Positions 17,542 through 25,622 of a DNA stretch of 33,844 nucleotides are shown piece by piece; the stretch's first letter is position 1, and every line of letters begins with the position of its first letter. Where the stretch lies: contig JACZRQ010000019.1 of the NCBI GenBank assembly GCA_022574655.1, forward strand, positions 1 through 33,844, given 5' to 3'. Under the pieces are notes generated by a model. That model saw only the letters and a list, made by a program, of their open reading frames with translations, was not told the origin of the DNA and searched no databases. The position numbers and the translations under genes are program-made. Source of the stretch: Chloroflexota bacterium (GTDB taxonomy: Bacteria; Chloroflexota; Dehalococcoidia; SM23-28-2; RBG-16-64-32).

Positions 17542-17645
17542 ATATGAATCATCTTAGGGCGCGGCGATGATTAGCATCAAAACGGTTGTCGTAAGATGGA
17601 GGCGGCGCTCAGAAGCATCGCACGCAAATCAGGAGGCAGACCGGC

Positions 17646-18608
17646 ATGCGGAAACTACTCTTAGCCGTACTGGGATTAGTCGGCTCGGCCTTCGCTTTGC
17701 GTCGAGTCTTCCGCAGCGACGAGACGATCGAGTGGGAGGATGCACCGCTCACCGGGAAGCTCACGACTGTAGACGGTGTGGCGGTCCACCACCTTGACCA
17801 AGGCTATGGCTCTGCAGTCGTCCTGATCCACGGTTTCGGTGGCCACACATTCAGCTTTCGCAAGAACGTCCCGGCGCTGGCCGAGCACTACCGCGTAATC
17901 GCTGTCGACCTGAAGGGTTTCGGGTACACCGAGCGACCGCGCCAGAGCGACTATTCGTTGACGGCGCAGGCGCGCATGGTCGTCGGGCTCATGGACGCGC
18001 TCGGCATCGAATCAGCCGCCGTCGTCGGCCATTCGATGGGCGGAGAAGTGGCGATGCGCATCGCCGCCGGCTTCCCGGAGCGCGTCGACAAGCTGGTTCT
18101 CGTCGCCAGCGTCTCTGGCGACCGCTTCCCGTCACTACCGCCAACGCCGATCATGAAGCCTTTTATGGCTGCATTCGGCAGGCTCACGAGCCGCTTCCTG
18201 CTCCGGCGGGGCTTCTACGATCGAGCGAAGCTGACGGAAGAGGTGCGGGAAGGTTACCGCGGGCCGAGGCGAATTCGCGGTTTCACGGATGGCATCTATC
18301 AGCTGTTTCGCGACTGGCGCCACGATCGCCCCATCGCCTTCGACAAGATCACCCAGCCCACTCTTATCCTCTGGGCGCGGGCGGAGAAGCTGCCCAGCTG
18401 GATGCTCAGCCGGCTGCGGAAGCGGTTGCCCCAGGCAGAAGTACGTTACGTCGAAGAGGCTGGTCATCTGGTACTCGAAGAGCAGCCTGAAGCCGCGAAC
18501 CGGCTCATGCTCCGCTTCCTCGCCCCGGTTGAAGTGCCGGTCGAGGTGTCGGAAGTGGCGCGGGGGAAGGCTCCAGACCCGGATGCCAGCCTTGAAGTGG
18601 CGTCGTAA
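17646..18608 (+). CDS. Alpha/beta-fold hydrolase
   Basis: A 320-residue hydrolase with a hydrophobic N-terminal segment (residues 3-18) that may anchor it to the membrane. The oxyanion-hole motif is LIHGFGGHTFSF (61-72), the strand after it VIAVDLKGFGYTERP, and the nucleophile elbow VVGHSMGGEVA with Ser130. The base is His274 in EEAGHLVLEE. At the usual acid position the sequence is LWARAEKLPSW, so Glu247 replaces the common Asp. The substrate cannot be told; carbon-carbon bond hydrolases, haloalkane dehalogenases and esterases share this fold. A ribosome site AGGAGG precedes ATG 17646. The TAA stop is followed at once by the ATG of the next gene, indicating translational coupling. Confidence 0.88.
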   Translation: MRKLLLAVLGLVGSAFALRRVFRSDETIEWEDAPLTGKLTTVDGVAVHHLDQGYGSAVVLIHGFGGHTFSFRKNVPALAEHYRVIAVDLKGFGYTERPRQSDYSLTAQARMVVGLMDALGIESAAVVGHSMGGEVAMRIAAGFPERVDKLVLVASVSGDRFPSLPPTPIMKPFMAAFGRLTSRFLLRRGFYDRAKLTEEVREGYRGPRRIRGFTDGIYQLFRDWRHDRPIAFDKITQPTLILWARAEKLPSWMLSRLRKRLPQAEVRYVEEAGHLVLEEQPEAANRLMLRFLAPVEVPVEVSEVARGKAPDPDASLEVAS

Positions 18609-19913
18609 ATGCACGTCTCAGCGCGAACTCCACTGCCGGTCGCTCTAGCAGTAGTGGCGCTCGCGCTGGCCGCTTCGGGGACTCTGCTCGCCGTCGCGAC
18701 GCCGTTGGGTTCTAGCGTGGCTGATGTGCTGTTCGGGCACGATGGCGATGCGGACGACCGCGTAATCGCCAGGCTAGACAACAGCAACTCGAAGCTCGCA
18801 CCGGACGCTTCAAGGGTGGACGCGAACGTGGAGTTTCCGCAGGCTCTCTCCGGCCTGCCCGGTACGCCAGTCCACCTCGCCGTCGATCCCGTGAGCGGCG
18901 ACCTCTGGTTCGTTTTCTTCTCTTACGGTAGAACAGCTTCCGGCGACAACACCCTTTATCGGTACAGGGAATCGGACGGAACGCTGAAGGTGCGTTCGAT
19001 CCCGGCCAGCGGCACTGGCAGTGAGTTATACTCGGCGATTGCCGTTGATTCCAGGGGCCATGTGATCTTTGCCGAGGGCGGCGTGGTGCTGGACATAGAT
19101 CCGGCCGGCGGCTACGAGGAGCATCAGCTGCCGGCGGAGCCGCTGAACTTGATGCCACAGCAGGGGTTCCTGGGCGGGTACGTCACCGACATGGTCCTAT
19201 CCGCGAACGGTAAGGCGTACCTCACGAGAAGGTACGTGGCCGCGGTCACCGAACTGGACTTGCGTACCGGATCGCTGAAGGAGATCCCGATTCCCGCATC
19301 CATGTTCCTGGTCCGTAACATCGACCTGGCTGGCGACCGGCTGTGGATGACGGCTCCAAGCAGTACCGCAGACACACCGTCGCAGACCGCCGTGCTGGAC
19401 CTGACGACAGGCGTGACTGAGTCGTCCTCTTTCAGGAGTTTTGATTTGGTCGCAGATGGGCAGGGGCGCGTCTACGTGTCCAGCCAGAAAGGCGAGGGAG
19501 TCATCGCCGCCGACGCCATAGACGCTTCGATGGAAGACGCTGGACCCTGGCAACTGACAGATGAGGCTCGCGGCCTGTTGAACTCGGTCTCGGCCGAATC
19601 CGCCGGGACGACCTGGGCGCCCGCCCTGCTCGCCGCGGACAGCGCACGGGGCAGGATCTGGATGGCTGGTGGTGGAGCGATCGGGAGCCTCGAACCGGCG
19701 ACGAACACCACCGAGTTCTACCGGCTGCCGTCTTGGGCCGCCAGCGAGCTCCAACCGATCCATGTTCCAATAGGGTGTCAGACTGACCGTGACCTCTGTC
19801 CCGAGCCCAGGGGCGCCCACACGCAGATCGGCGGCATCGCCGTCGCCCCAAATGGCGACGTATTCTTCTCCGACACGTCGAAACACCGCATCGGCATCGT
19901 CCACCCGCGCTAG
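18609..19913 (+). CDS. Membrane-anchored or secreted beta-propeller-like protein (Vgb/SMP-30-like repeats)
   Basis: A 434-residue protein with one N-terminal hydrophobic helix (residues ~10-33), which is a signal anchor or a signal peptide without a clear cleavage site. The rest is a series of four-stranded-blade-like repeats: LAVDPVSGDLWFVFF, IAVDSRGHVIFAEGG, MVLSANGKAYLTRRY, LVADGQGRVYVSSQ, LAADSARGRIWMAGG and IAVAPNGDVFFSDTSKHRIGIV. The 'D..G.iwf' rhythm is that of virginiamycin-B-lyase/SMP-30/NHL-type propellers. There is no evident catalytic His/Glu set, so an enzymatic role is not claimed. It starts directly at the stop of the hydrolase gene (TAAATG), so the two should be made together. 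Two cysteines near the C terminus (residues ~397-405) could form a disulfide. Confidence 0.72.
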   Translation: MHVSARTPLPVALAVVALALAASGTLLAVATPLGSSVADVLFGHDGDADDRVIARLDNSNSKLAPDASRVDANVEFPQALSGLPGTPVHLAVDPVSGDLWFVFFSYGRTASGDNTLYRYRESDGTLKVRSIPASGTGSELYSAIAVDSRGHVIFAEGGVVLDIDPAGGYEEHQLPAEPLNLMPQQGFLGGYVTDMVLSANGKAYLTRRYVAAVTELDLRTGSLKEIPIPASMFLVRNIDLAGDRLWMTAPSSTADTPSQTAVLDLTTGVTESSSFRSFDLVADGQGRVYVSSQKGEGVIAADAIDASMEDAGPWQLTDEARGLLNSVSAESAGTTWAPALLAADSARGRIWMAGGGAIGSLEPATNTTEFYRLPSWAASELQPIHVPIGCQTDRDLCPEPRGAHTQIGGIAVAPNGDVFFSDTSKHRIGIVHPR

Positions 19914-19977
19914 GACCAGTCGGCGAACCGCCCTCCGGCACTGCGTAGCGGGATCACGCCCATTCGGGTATTTGAAG

Positions 19978-19997
19978 CCGCGCACTTCAGTGCGCGG
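19978..19997. repeat. Perfect extragenic palindrome between the propeller gene and lhr
   Basis: CCGCGCACT (19978-19986) and AGTGCGCGG (19989-19997) are exact 9-bp arms with a two-base TC centre, 64 bp after the propeller gene stop. No T-tract follows, so a classical terminator is unlikely. It resembles repetitive extragenic palindromes. Other copies were not seen in this window. Confidence 0.5.
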
Positions 19998-20059
19998 TGT
20001 CCGCCTCTGTGCAACTCCTGACACCACGCTGTCACCGCGTTCGACGTAAAATATGAGCG

Positions 20060-23000
20060 ATGAACGTCGTCGACTCCTTCCACCCTGCGGTCCGCGAGTG
20101 GTTCAACCGCCGCTTCAAGGCCCCGACGGACGCACAGGCGGGCGGCTGGCCGCACATCATCGCCGGCCGCGACACGCTCATCACCGCCCCCACCGGTTCC
20201 GGTAAGACGCTCGCCGCTTTCCTCGTCAGCATCGACAAGTTGCTGCGGCAGGCGGAAGAAGGACCGCTCGCCGAGGAAGTAGCCGTCGTCTACGTTTCGC
20301 CGCTGAAGGCCCTCAGCAACGACATCAAACGTAACCTTGAGGAGCCGCTCTCCGAGATCGTCGAGATCGCCCGCGAGATGGGACATCCGGCGCCGGAGAT
20401 ACGAGCGCGGGTCCGCACGGGCGACACCACCCAGAGCGAACGGCAGGCGATCATCAAGCACCCGCCGCACCTGCTGATCACGACGCCCGAATCTCTATAT
20501 CTGATGGTCACCGCGGCGCGCAGCCGCGAGATCCTGCGCACCACGAAGACCGTCATCGTCGATGAGGTCCACGCGCTTCTGCGTGACAAGCGCGGGAGCC
20601 ACCTCTCGCTGACCTTGGCGCGGCTCGACCACATCTGCCACGAGCGCCCTTCCCGCATCGGTCTATCCGCCACCGTCAAGCCGATCGAAGAAGCGGCCCG
20701 CTTCCTCGTTGGCGCTGGCCGAACGGCGTCAGGAGGCGCTCCCGACTGCGAGATCGTTGACTCGGGCCACCAACGCGACCTTGATCTAGCGATCGAAGTA
20801 CCGCCCACCGACCTGGAGGCTGTCGCTTCCGGTGACCAGTGGAAGGACGTCTACGACCGGTTGACGGAACTCATCAAGGAGCATCGGACGACGCTAATAT
20901 TCGTCAACACGCGCAGGGCCTCTGAGCGGGTCGCCTTTGCGCTGTCCGAGCGGCTTGGCGAGGAGCACATCGGCTCGCACCACGGCAGCCTCTCGAAAGA
21001 CAAGCGGCTCAAGCTGGAAACACGTCTGAAGGCGGGCGAGCTGAAGGCGCTCGTTGCTACGGCGTCGCTTGAGCTTGGCATCGACATCGGCTCCGTCGAT
21101 CTCGTCTGTCAGTTGGAGTCGCCACGAAGCATCACGACGTTCCTCCAGCGCGTCGGACGTTCCGGCCATGCGCTGGGCCTGACGCCGAAGGGGCGGCTCT
21201 TCCCGCTATCCAGGGACGCGCTGTTCGAGTGCGCTGCTCTAGTACGAGCCGTCAAGGCTGGCCGGCTCGACCGAGTCTGGCCACCGGAGGCGCCCCTCGA
21301 CATTCTCGCGCAGCAGCTCGTCGCCGAAGCCGCCTGCGAACCTTGGAATGAAGACGAACTATACGAGCTGGTTCGATGCGCGGCCCCCTACGCCAGCCTG
21401 ACGCGAGAAAGCTTCGACGAGATCGTGCAGCTCATGAGTGAAGGTATCTCCGTCGGCACCGGAACGGCCGGCGCATACCTCCACCGCGACCAGATCAACC
21501 GCGTCGTCAAGGGCCGTCGTGCCGCCCGCATGGTGGCCATCCAGTGCGGCGGCGCGATACCGGAGATCGCTGACTACCGCGTCATTGCGGAGCCCGAAGG
21601 CACGTTTATCGGTACGCTCGACGAGGACTTCTCGATCGAGAGCATGGCCGGCGACATCTTCCTGCTGGGCACGACTTCTTGGCGGATCAAGCGCATCGAA
21701 TCTGCCGGGATCGTTCGGGTTGAGGATGCGCACGGTGCGCCGCCCACGATCCCGTTCTGGCTTGGCGAAGCGCCCGCACGAACGCCGGAGCTTTCCGAGG
21801 AGGTCTCGAACCTCCGCATCGATGTCTCAGACCGTCTGGACGATGGAGACGTCCTCGGTTGGGTGCAGTCCGAGTGCGGCCTGCCACCGGAGGCGGCGGA
21901 CCAGGTCGTCCGCTACACCCGCGCTCAGAAGGACTCGCTCGGCGTCGTCCCATCGCAGAAAGACGTCGTCTTTGAGCGCTTCTTTGACGAGGCCGGTGGC
22001 ATGCAGCTCGTCGTCCACGCCCCGTTCGGCGGCCGCATCAACCGCGCCTGGGGCTTTGCTCTCCGCAAGCGATTCTGCGTCAGCTTCGACTTCGAGTTGC
22101 AGGCGGCGGCCAGCGATGACGCCATGCTCCTCTCCATCGGACCGAACAACAGCTTCCCGCTGGACGACATGTTCAACCTCGTCAAGCCCGAGTCGGCTCG
22201 CGAGGCCGTCGAGCAGTCGCTCCTCGTCGCCAACGCTCCGATGTGGGGCGCTCGCTGGCGCTGGAACACGACTCGTGCCCTTATGCTTCTCCGGCAGCGT
22301 AACGGCAAACGCGTCCCGCCGGCGATCCAGCGCATGAAGGCCGACGACCTCATGGCCGCCGTGTTTCCCCGGCTCGTCGCCTGTCAGGAGAACGTCACCG
22401 GCGCCATCGATCTCCCCGATCATCCTCTCATCCGACAGACGATGAACGACTGTCTGTTCGAAGGTATGGACATCGACGGCCTCATCGATGTGCTGGAGCG
22501 AGTCGAGCGGGGCGAGATCCGTTTCCACGCTAGGGACACGACCGAACCGTCTCCGTTCTCGCACGAGATGCTCAACTCGAAGCCTTACACGTTCCTCGAC
22601 GACGCGCCGCTTGAGGAACGACGCGCGCGCGCCGTCGTTACGCGTCGTACCCTGCCTGAAAGCTCCCGCGATCTCGGTATCCTCGACGCCGATGCGATCG
22701 AGCGTGTGGTCGAGGAGGCGCGGCCCTCCCCGCGTGACGCTGATGAACTGCATGACGTGCTGATATCGCTGGTGGCGATCCGCGCGGGCGTCGCAACCGA
22801 TTGGGAAGCGTGGTTCGATGAGTTGGTGCGCAACGGTCGCGCGGCGGTCGTCGACACAGCCGACGGCCCATTCTGGTTCGCCGCCGAGAACCTACCCTTG
22901 GTCGAGCGAATCTACGCTGGGGCATCAGTGCGGCCGGAAGTTAGACTGCCGCCGCACATGAAGCCGAACGATGTCGGCGAGGACCAGGCCCGGTTGGTTC

Positions 23001-24394
23001 TGGCGCGCGGCCACATAGACACGCTCGGCCCGGTGACCGTCGGCGAGCTGGCGTATCGCACCGGCCTCAGCCCGTCCGCCGTGAACTCCGTACTTGCGCA
23101 GCTCGAGGGCGAAGGCATCGTCCTCCGCGGACACTTCCGCCGTGATATCGAAGAAGAGGAGTTCTGCAACCGGCGGCTGCTGGCGCGTATACACCGCTAC
23201 ACGCTCGATCGTCTGCGACAGGAGATCGAACCGGTTAGCGCGCAGGACCTCATGCGCTTCCTCCTGCGCTGGCAACACGTGGCACCCGGCACCCAATTCG
23301 AAGGTAAGCGCGGTCTCCTGGAGGCCGTAACTCAACTCCAGGGCTTCGACGTACCAGCCGTCGCCTGGGAGCGCCATATCCTTCCGTCCCGCGTGTCCGA
23401 GTATCGCGGCTCCTGGCTCGACGAGCTCTGCATGTCCGGCGATATCGCCTGGGCCAGGTTCGGATTGAAGAAGAGCGGCGACGCCACTCGCCAGTCATCT
23501 GCGTCGTCCGCAACTCCCCTGTCGCTGGCGCGGCGGGCGGACCTCGATTGGTTGATCGCCGGCATACGCAACGGCGTCGCTCCGGCCGTTCCTCACGCGG
23601 GAGCCGGACGCGACGTCCTCGACCTACTCGCAGCCAAAGGCGCGCTTTTCTACGATGACGTCGTTCGCGAAAGCGGCCGCCTGGCGACCGACGTCGAGCG
23701 CGGTATGTGGGATCTGGTCGCACGCGGCCTCATCACCGCGGACGGCTTCCAGGCCTTGCGTTCGCTCATGGCGTCCACGAAACGCCGCTCCTTCCGCCGC
23801 CCGGCCCGCGCGCGGCTCTTCCGCACCCTCGCAACCGGCACCCCCTCGGGCCGCTGGTCGCTTCTCCCCACCGCTCATCTCGAGCCTGCCCCGATGCCAT
23901 CAGGGCCTGTCGGGGAGCCCGTCGAAGGACGAGCGGAGCACGGCGGCCACGGCGGCGACGCCCCCTTCGCGCCCGAAGACCTCGCCGAAGCGTGGGCCGA
24001 GCAACTCCTCTTCCGCTACGGCGTCGTCTTCCGCGACCTCCTCAAGCGCGAGGGCATATCCGTCCCGTGGCGCAACATCCTGCGGCAACTCAGGCGGATG
24101 GAAGCGCAAGGTCTCGTTCGCGGCGGGCGCTTCGTGGCTGGCTTCTACGGCGAACAGTACGCTCGTCCCGAAGCGGTCGAATCGCTGCGCAAGGTCCGCC
24201 GGGTCCCGAAGAGCGGTGAACTGGTCCGCGTCAGCGCCGTCGATCCCCTGAACCTCGCCGGCATCATCACCCCCGGCGCAAAGGTGCACGCAATTCACAC
24301 CAAGTCAGTCGTCTTCCGCGACGGCGTCCCAATCAGCGAAGAAGAAACCGAACGGCTTGCCGCCGAGGCGAAGGTGGCGGCTGCGACCGGCTGA
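20060..24394 (+). CDS. lhr: Full-length Lhr-type superfamily 2 DNA helicase
   Basis: A 1444-residue ATP-dependent helicase, close in size to the long bacterial Lhr proteins (~1500). The N-terminal RecA domain has Walker A APTGSGKT (43-50), motif Ia YVSPLKALSNDI, motif Ib TTPESLY, motif II DEVH (168-171) and motif III LSAT (202-205). The second RecA domain has FVNTRRASERVAF, SLELGIDIGSVDLV and motif VI QRVGRSGHA. After these come the winged-helix and beta-barrel Lhr core, then a C-terminal region of tandem winged helices (for example PVTVGELAYRTGLSPSAVNSVL, then PSRVSEYRGSWLDEL) like the YcaQ/AlkX-related Lhr-CTD. Lhr is a 3'-5' translocase linked to DNA repair. Residues ~1279-1301 form a Gly/Pro-rich linker encoded by REP-like DNA. 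ATG 20060 has no strong ribosome site. Confidence 0.95.
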   Translation: MNVVDSFHPAVREWFNRRFKAPTDAQAGGWPHIIAGRDTLITAPTGSGKTLAAFLVSIDKLLRQAEEGPLAEEVAVVYVSPLKALSNDIKRNLEEPLSEIVEIAREMGHPAPEIRARVRTGDTTQSERQAIIKHPPHLLITTPESLYLMVTAARSREILRTTKTVIVDEVHALLRDKRGSHLSLTLARLDHICHERPSRIGLSATVKPIEEAARFLVGAGRTASGGAPDCEIVDSGHQRDLDLAIEVPPTDLEAVASGDQWKDVYDRLTELIKEHRTTLIFVNTRRASERVAFALSERLGEEHIGSHHGSLSKDKRLKLETRLKAGELKALVATASLELGIDIGSVDLVCQLESPRSITTFLQRVGRSGHALGLTPKGRLFPLSRDALFECAALVRAVKAGRLDRVWPPEAPLDILAQQLVAEAACEPWNEDELYELVRCAAPYASLTRESFDEIVQLMSEGISVGTGTAGAYLHRDQINRVVKGRRAARMVAIQCGGAIPEIADYRVIAEPEGTFIGTLDEDFSIESMAGDIFLLGTTSWRIKRIESAGIVRVEDAHGAPPTIPFWLGEAPARTPELSEEVSNLRIDVSDRLDDGDVLGWVQSECGLPPEAADQVVRYTRAQKDSLGVVPSQKDVVFERFFDEAGGMQLVVHAPFGGRINRAWGFALRKRFCVSFDFELQAAASDDAMLLSIGPNNSFPLDDMFNLVKPESAREAVEQSLLVANAPMWGARWRWNTTRALMLLRQRNGKRVPPAIQRMKADDLMAAVFPRLVACQENVTGAIDLPDHPLIRQTMNDCLFEGMDIDGLIDVLERVERGEIRFHARDTTEPSPFSHEMLNSKPYTFLDDAPLEERRARAVVTRRTLPESSRDLGILDADAIERVVEEARPSPRDADELHDVLISLVAIRAGVATDWEAWFDELVRNGRAAVVDTADGPFWFAAENLPLVERIYAGASVRPEVRLPPHMKPNDVGEDQARLVLARGHIDTLGPVTVGELAYRTGLSPSAVNSVLAQLEGEGIVLRGHFRRDIEEEEFCNRRLLARIHRYTLDRLRQEIEPVSAQDLMRFLLRWQHVAPGTQFEGKRGLLEAVTQLQGFDVPAVAWERHILPSRVSEYRGSWLDELCMSGDIAWARFGLKKSGDATRQSSASSATPLSLARRADLDWLIAGIRNGVAPAVPHAGAGRDVLDLLAAKGALFYDDVVRESGRLATDVERGMWDLVARGLITADGFQALRSLMASTKRRSFRRPARARLFRTLATGTPSGRWSLLPTAHLEPAPMPSGPVGEPVEGRAEHGGHGGDAPFAPEDLAEAWAEQLLFRYGVVFRDLLKREGISVPWRNILRQLRRMEAQGLVRGGRFVAGFYGEQYARPEAVESLRKVRRVPKSGELVRVSAVDPLNLAGIITPGAKVHAIHTKSVVFRDGVPISEEETERLAAEAKVAAATG
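23901..23943 (+). repeat. REP-like repeat sequence translated inside lhr
   Basis: This segment contains the run GAGCCCGTCGAAGGACGAGC followed by GGAGCACGG. It closely resembles the scattered bacterial repeat 'gagcctgtcgaagg(g/a)cgagcggagcacgg', usually found between genes. Here it is in frame and encodes the low-complexity Gly/Pro/Glu linker around residues 1281-1295 of Lhr. The match is from memory of the repeat type, not from a search. Confidence 0.4.
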
Positions 24395-24423
24395 TTAAAC
24401 CTCAACCATCGCTCACCCGAATG

Positions 24424-24443
24424 CCTTACCCTCACGTAAGGGT
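24424..24443. promoter_or_regulatory. Overlapping inverted repeats at the -35 edge (candidate operator)
   Basis: CCTTAC / GTAAGG (24424-24429, 24436-24441) and ACCCT / AGGGT (24428-24432, 24439-24443) are two overlapping perfect dyads. They end on the first base of the -35 box of the promoter below. Such placement is typical for binding of a regulator; none is encoded nearby. Confidence 0.45.
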
Positions 24444-24471
24444 TGAATTTCCCTCGCACCCCGTCTATGAT
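24443..24471 (+). promoter_or_regulatory. Sigma-70-type promoter for the 24.5-27.8 kb operon
   Basis: TTGAAT (24443-24448) and TATGAT (24466-24471) are separated by exactly 17 bases, each close to the consensus TTGACA / TATAAT. Transcription would start near 24478, leaving a ~74-base leader before ATG 24552. Confidence 0.6.
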
Positions 24472-24551
24472 TTGCCCAGCATCACCCGCACACTGCGGCC
24501 CGTAACAACGAAAATACCAAACAAACTCGCCCCCCCGAAAGTGAGGCTCAC

Positions 24552-25538
24552 ATGAATCGTCTACTCCACACGCCGATCTGCGACAAGCTCGGCATCGAGT
24601 ACCCCGTCTTTCTCGCTGGCATGGGCGGCGTATCGTTATCGAAACTCGTAGCTGCTGTCTCGAACGCTGGCGGCCTCGGCATCATGGGCGCCGCCACGCT
24701 CAGCCCTGAACAGGTGCGCGACGAGATACGCAAGACGAAAGAGCTTACCGATAAGCCGTTCGCCGTCGATCTCCTGGCGCCGGACCCAAACATGATCCGC
24801 CCCCATATGAAGGTGGTCTTCGAGGAAGGCGTTCGAATCTTCGTCGCCGGCCTAGCGGTCCCCGCAGAGTTCATCGAGGAGATGCACAAGCTCGACATGA
24901 TCGTCATGGTGATGTGCGGGAAGGTGCGCCACGCGCAGAAGTCCGCTGACGCGGGTGCTGACATCGTTGCTGCGCAGGGCACTGAAGCTGGCGGTCACAC
25001 CGGCGAAATCGGCGGCATGGCGCTCGTCCCCCAGGTCGTTGACGCCGTCGACATCCCCGTTATTGCCGCCGGAGGTTTGGCCGACGGTCGCGGCCTCGTC
25101 GCCGCCCTCGCGCTGGGCGCGCAAGGAGCGATCTTCGGCACGCGCTTGATCGCCACTCCCGAGGCCCAGGCCGCACCCGGATACCAGGAGGCGATCCTGC
25201 GTGCCAATGATGCAGATACGCTTCGCACCCGCTGCTACACCGGCAAGACAGCCCGGACGATCAGGAACGCCTATACCGACGACTGGGAGAACCGCCAGGA
25301 CGAACTACAACCGTTCCCGATGCAGGCGATGGTTTCCGTACAAGAAAAGGTAATGGACTACCCCGGCGTGACCGATCCCTTCGACGTCAACCGCACGTTC
25401 ATGCCTGCTGGACAAGGCGCCGGGTTGATCAAGGAGATGAAGCCGGCCGGCGAAGTCATCCGCGACATAATCCGGGAGGCGGAGGAAGTAATCCAGAACA
25501 CGTTTGTCGCCAAAGCGCTCGAACCTCAGCCGCAGTAA
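24552..25538 (+). CDS. Nitronate monooxygenase / NPD-family FMN-dependent oxidoreductase
   Basis: A 328-residue TIM-barrel flavoprotein. It opens with TPICDKLGIEYPVFLAGMGGVS, the typical N terminus of the 2-nitropropane dioxygenase-like family. The FMN/active-site loop is AAQGTEAGGHTG (residues ~140-151) with His149, then IPVIAAGGLADGRGL and LGAQGAIFGTRLIATPEA for FMN phosphate binding. Members oxidise nitronates or act as NAD(P)H:flavin or enoyl-type reductases; FabK is a relative. The exact substrate cannot be read from sequence. It is the first gene after the promoter at 24443-24471, with a weak GAGG ribosome site before ATG 24552. The downstream partners are an alcohol dehydrogenase, a thioesterase and a CMD-like protein, which suggests degradation of an organic acid or acyl compound. 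Confidence 0.88.
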   Translation: MNRLLHTPICDKLGIEYPVFLAGMGGVSLSKLVAAVSNAGGLGIMGAATLSPEQVRDEIRKTKELTDKPFAVDLLAPDPNMIRPHMKVVFEEGVRIFVAGLAVPAEFIEEMHKLDMIVMVMCGKVRHAQKSADAGADIVAAQGTEAGGHTGEIGGMALVPQVVDAVDIPVIAAGGLADGRGLVAALALGAQGAIFGTRLIATPEAQAAPGYQEAILRANDADTLRTRCYTGKTARTIRNAYTDDWENRQDELQPFPMQAMVSVQEKVMDYPGVTDPFDVNRTFMPAGQGAGLIKEMKPAGEVIRDIIREAEEVIQNTFVAKALEPQPQ

Positions 25539-25547
25539 CCAGCGGAA

Positions 25548-25622
25548 ATGAAGTTTCTAGCGCCACTGTTGTCAGCCTTGGCGACCACCGCGATCGACCC
25601 CGGCGTGCCGCGCAATGGCTGA
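25548..25622 (+). CDS. Possible 24-residue leader peptide overlapping the alcohol dehydrogenase start
   Basis: ATG 25548 opens a frame reading MKFLAPLLSALATT and so on, with TGA at 25620-25622. Its last eight bases are ATGGCTGA, which contain the start codon (25615) of the next gene. A GCGGAA sequence just ahead is a poor ribosome site. The next gene has no ribosome site of its own, so translational coupling is conceivable. A chance frame of this length is also quite possible. Confidence 0.25.
   Translation: MKFLAPLLSALATTAIDPGVPRNG

Noticed and set aside
21827-22753. Antisense open frame (308 codons) within lhr
   Set aside because: No family signature; highly charged, low-complexity product; the sense strand is unambiguous Lhr.
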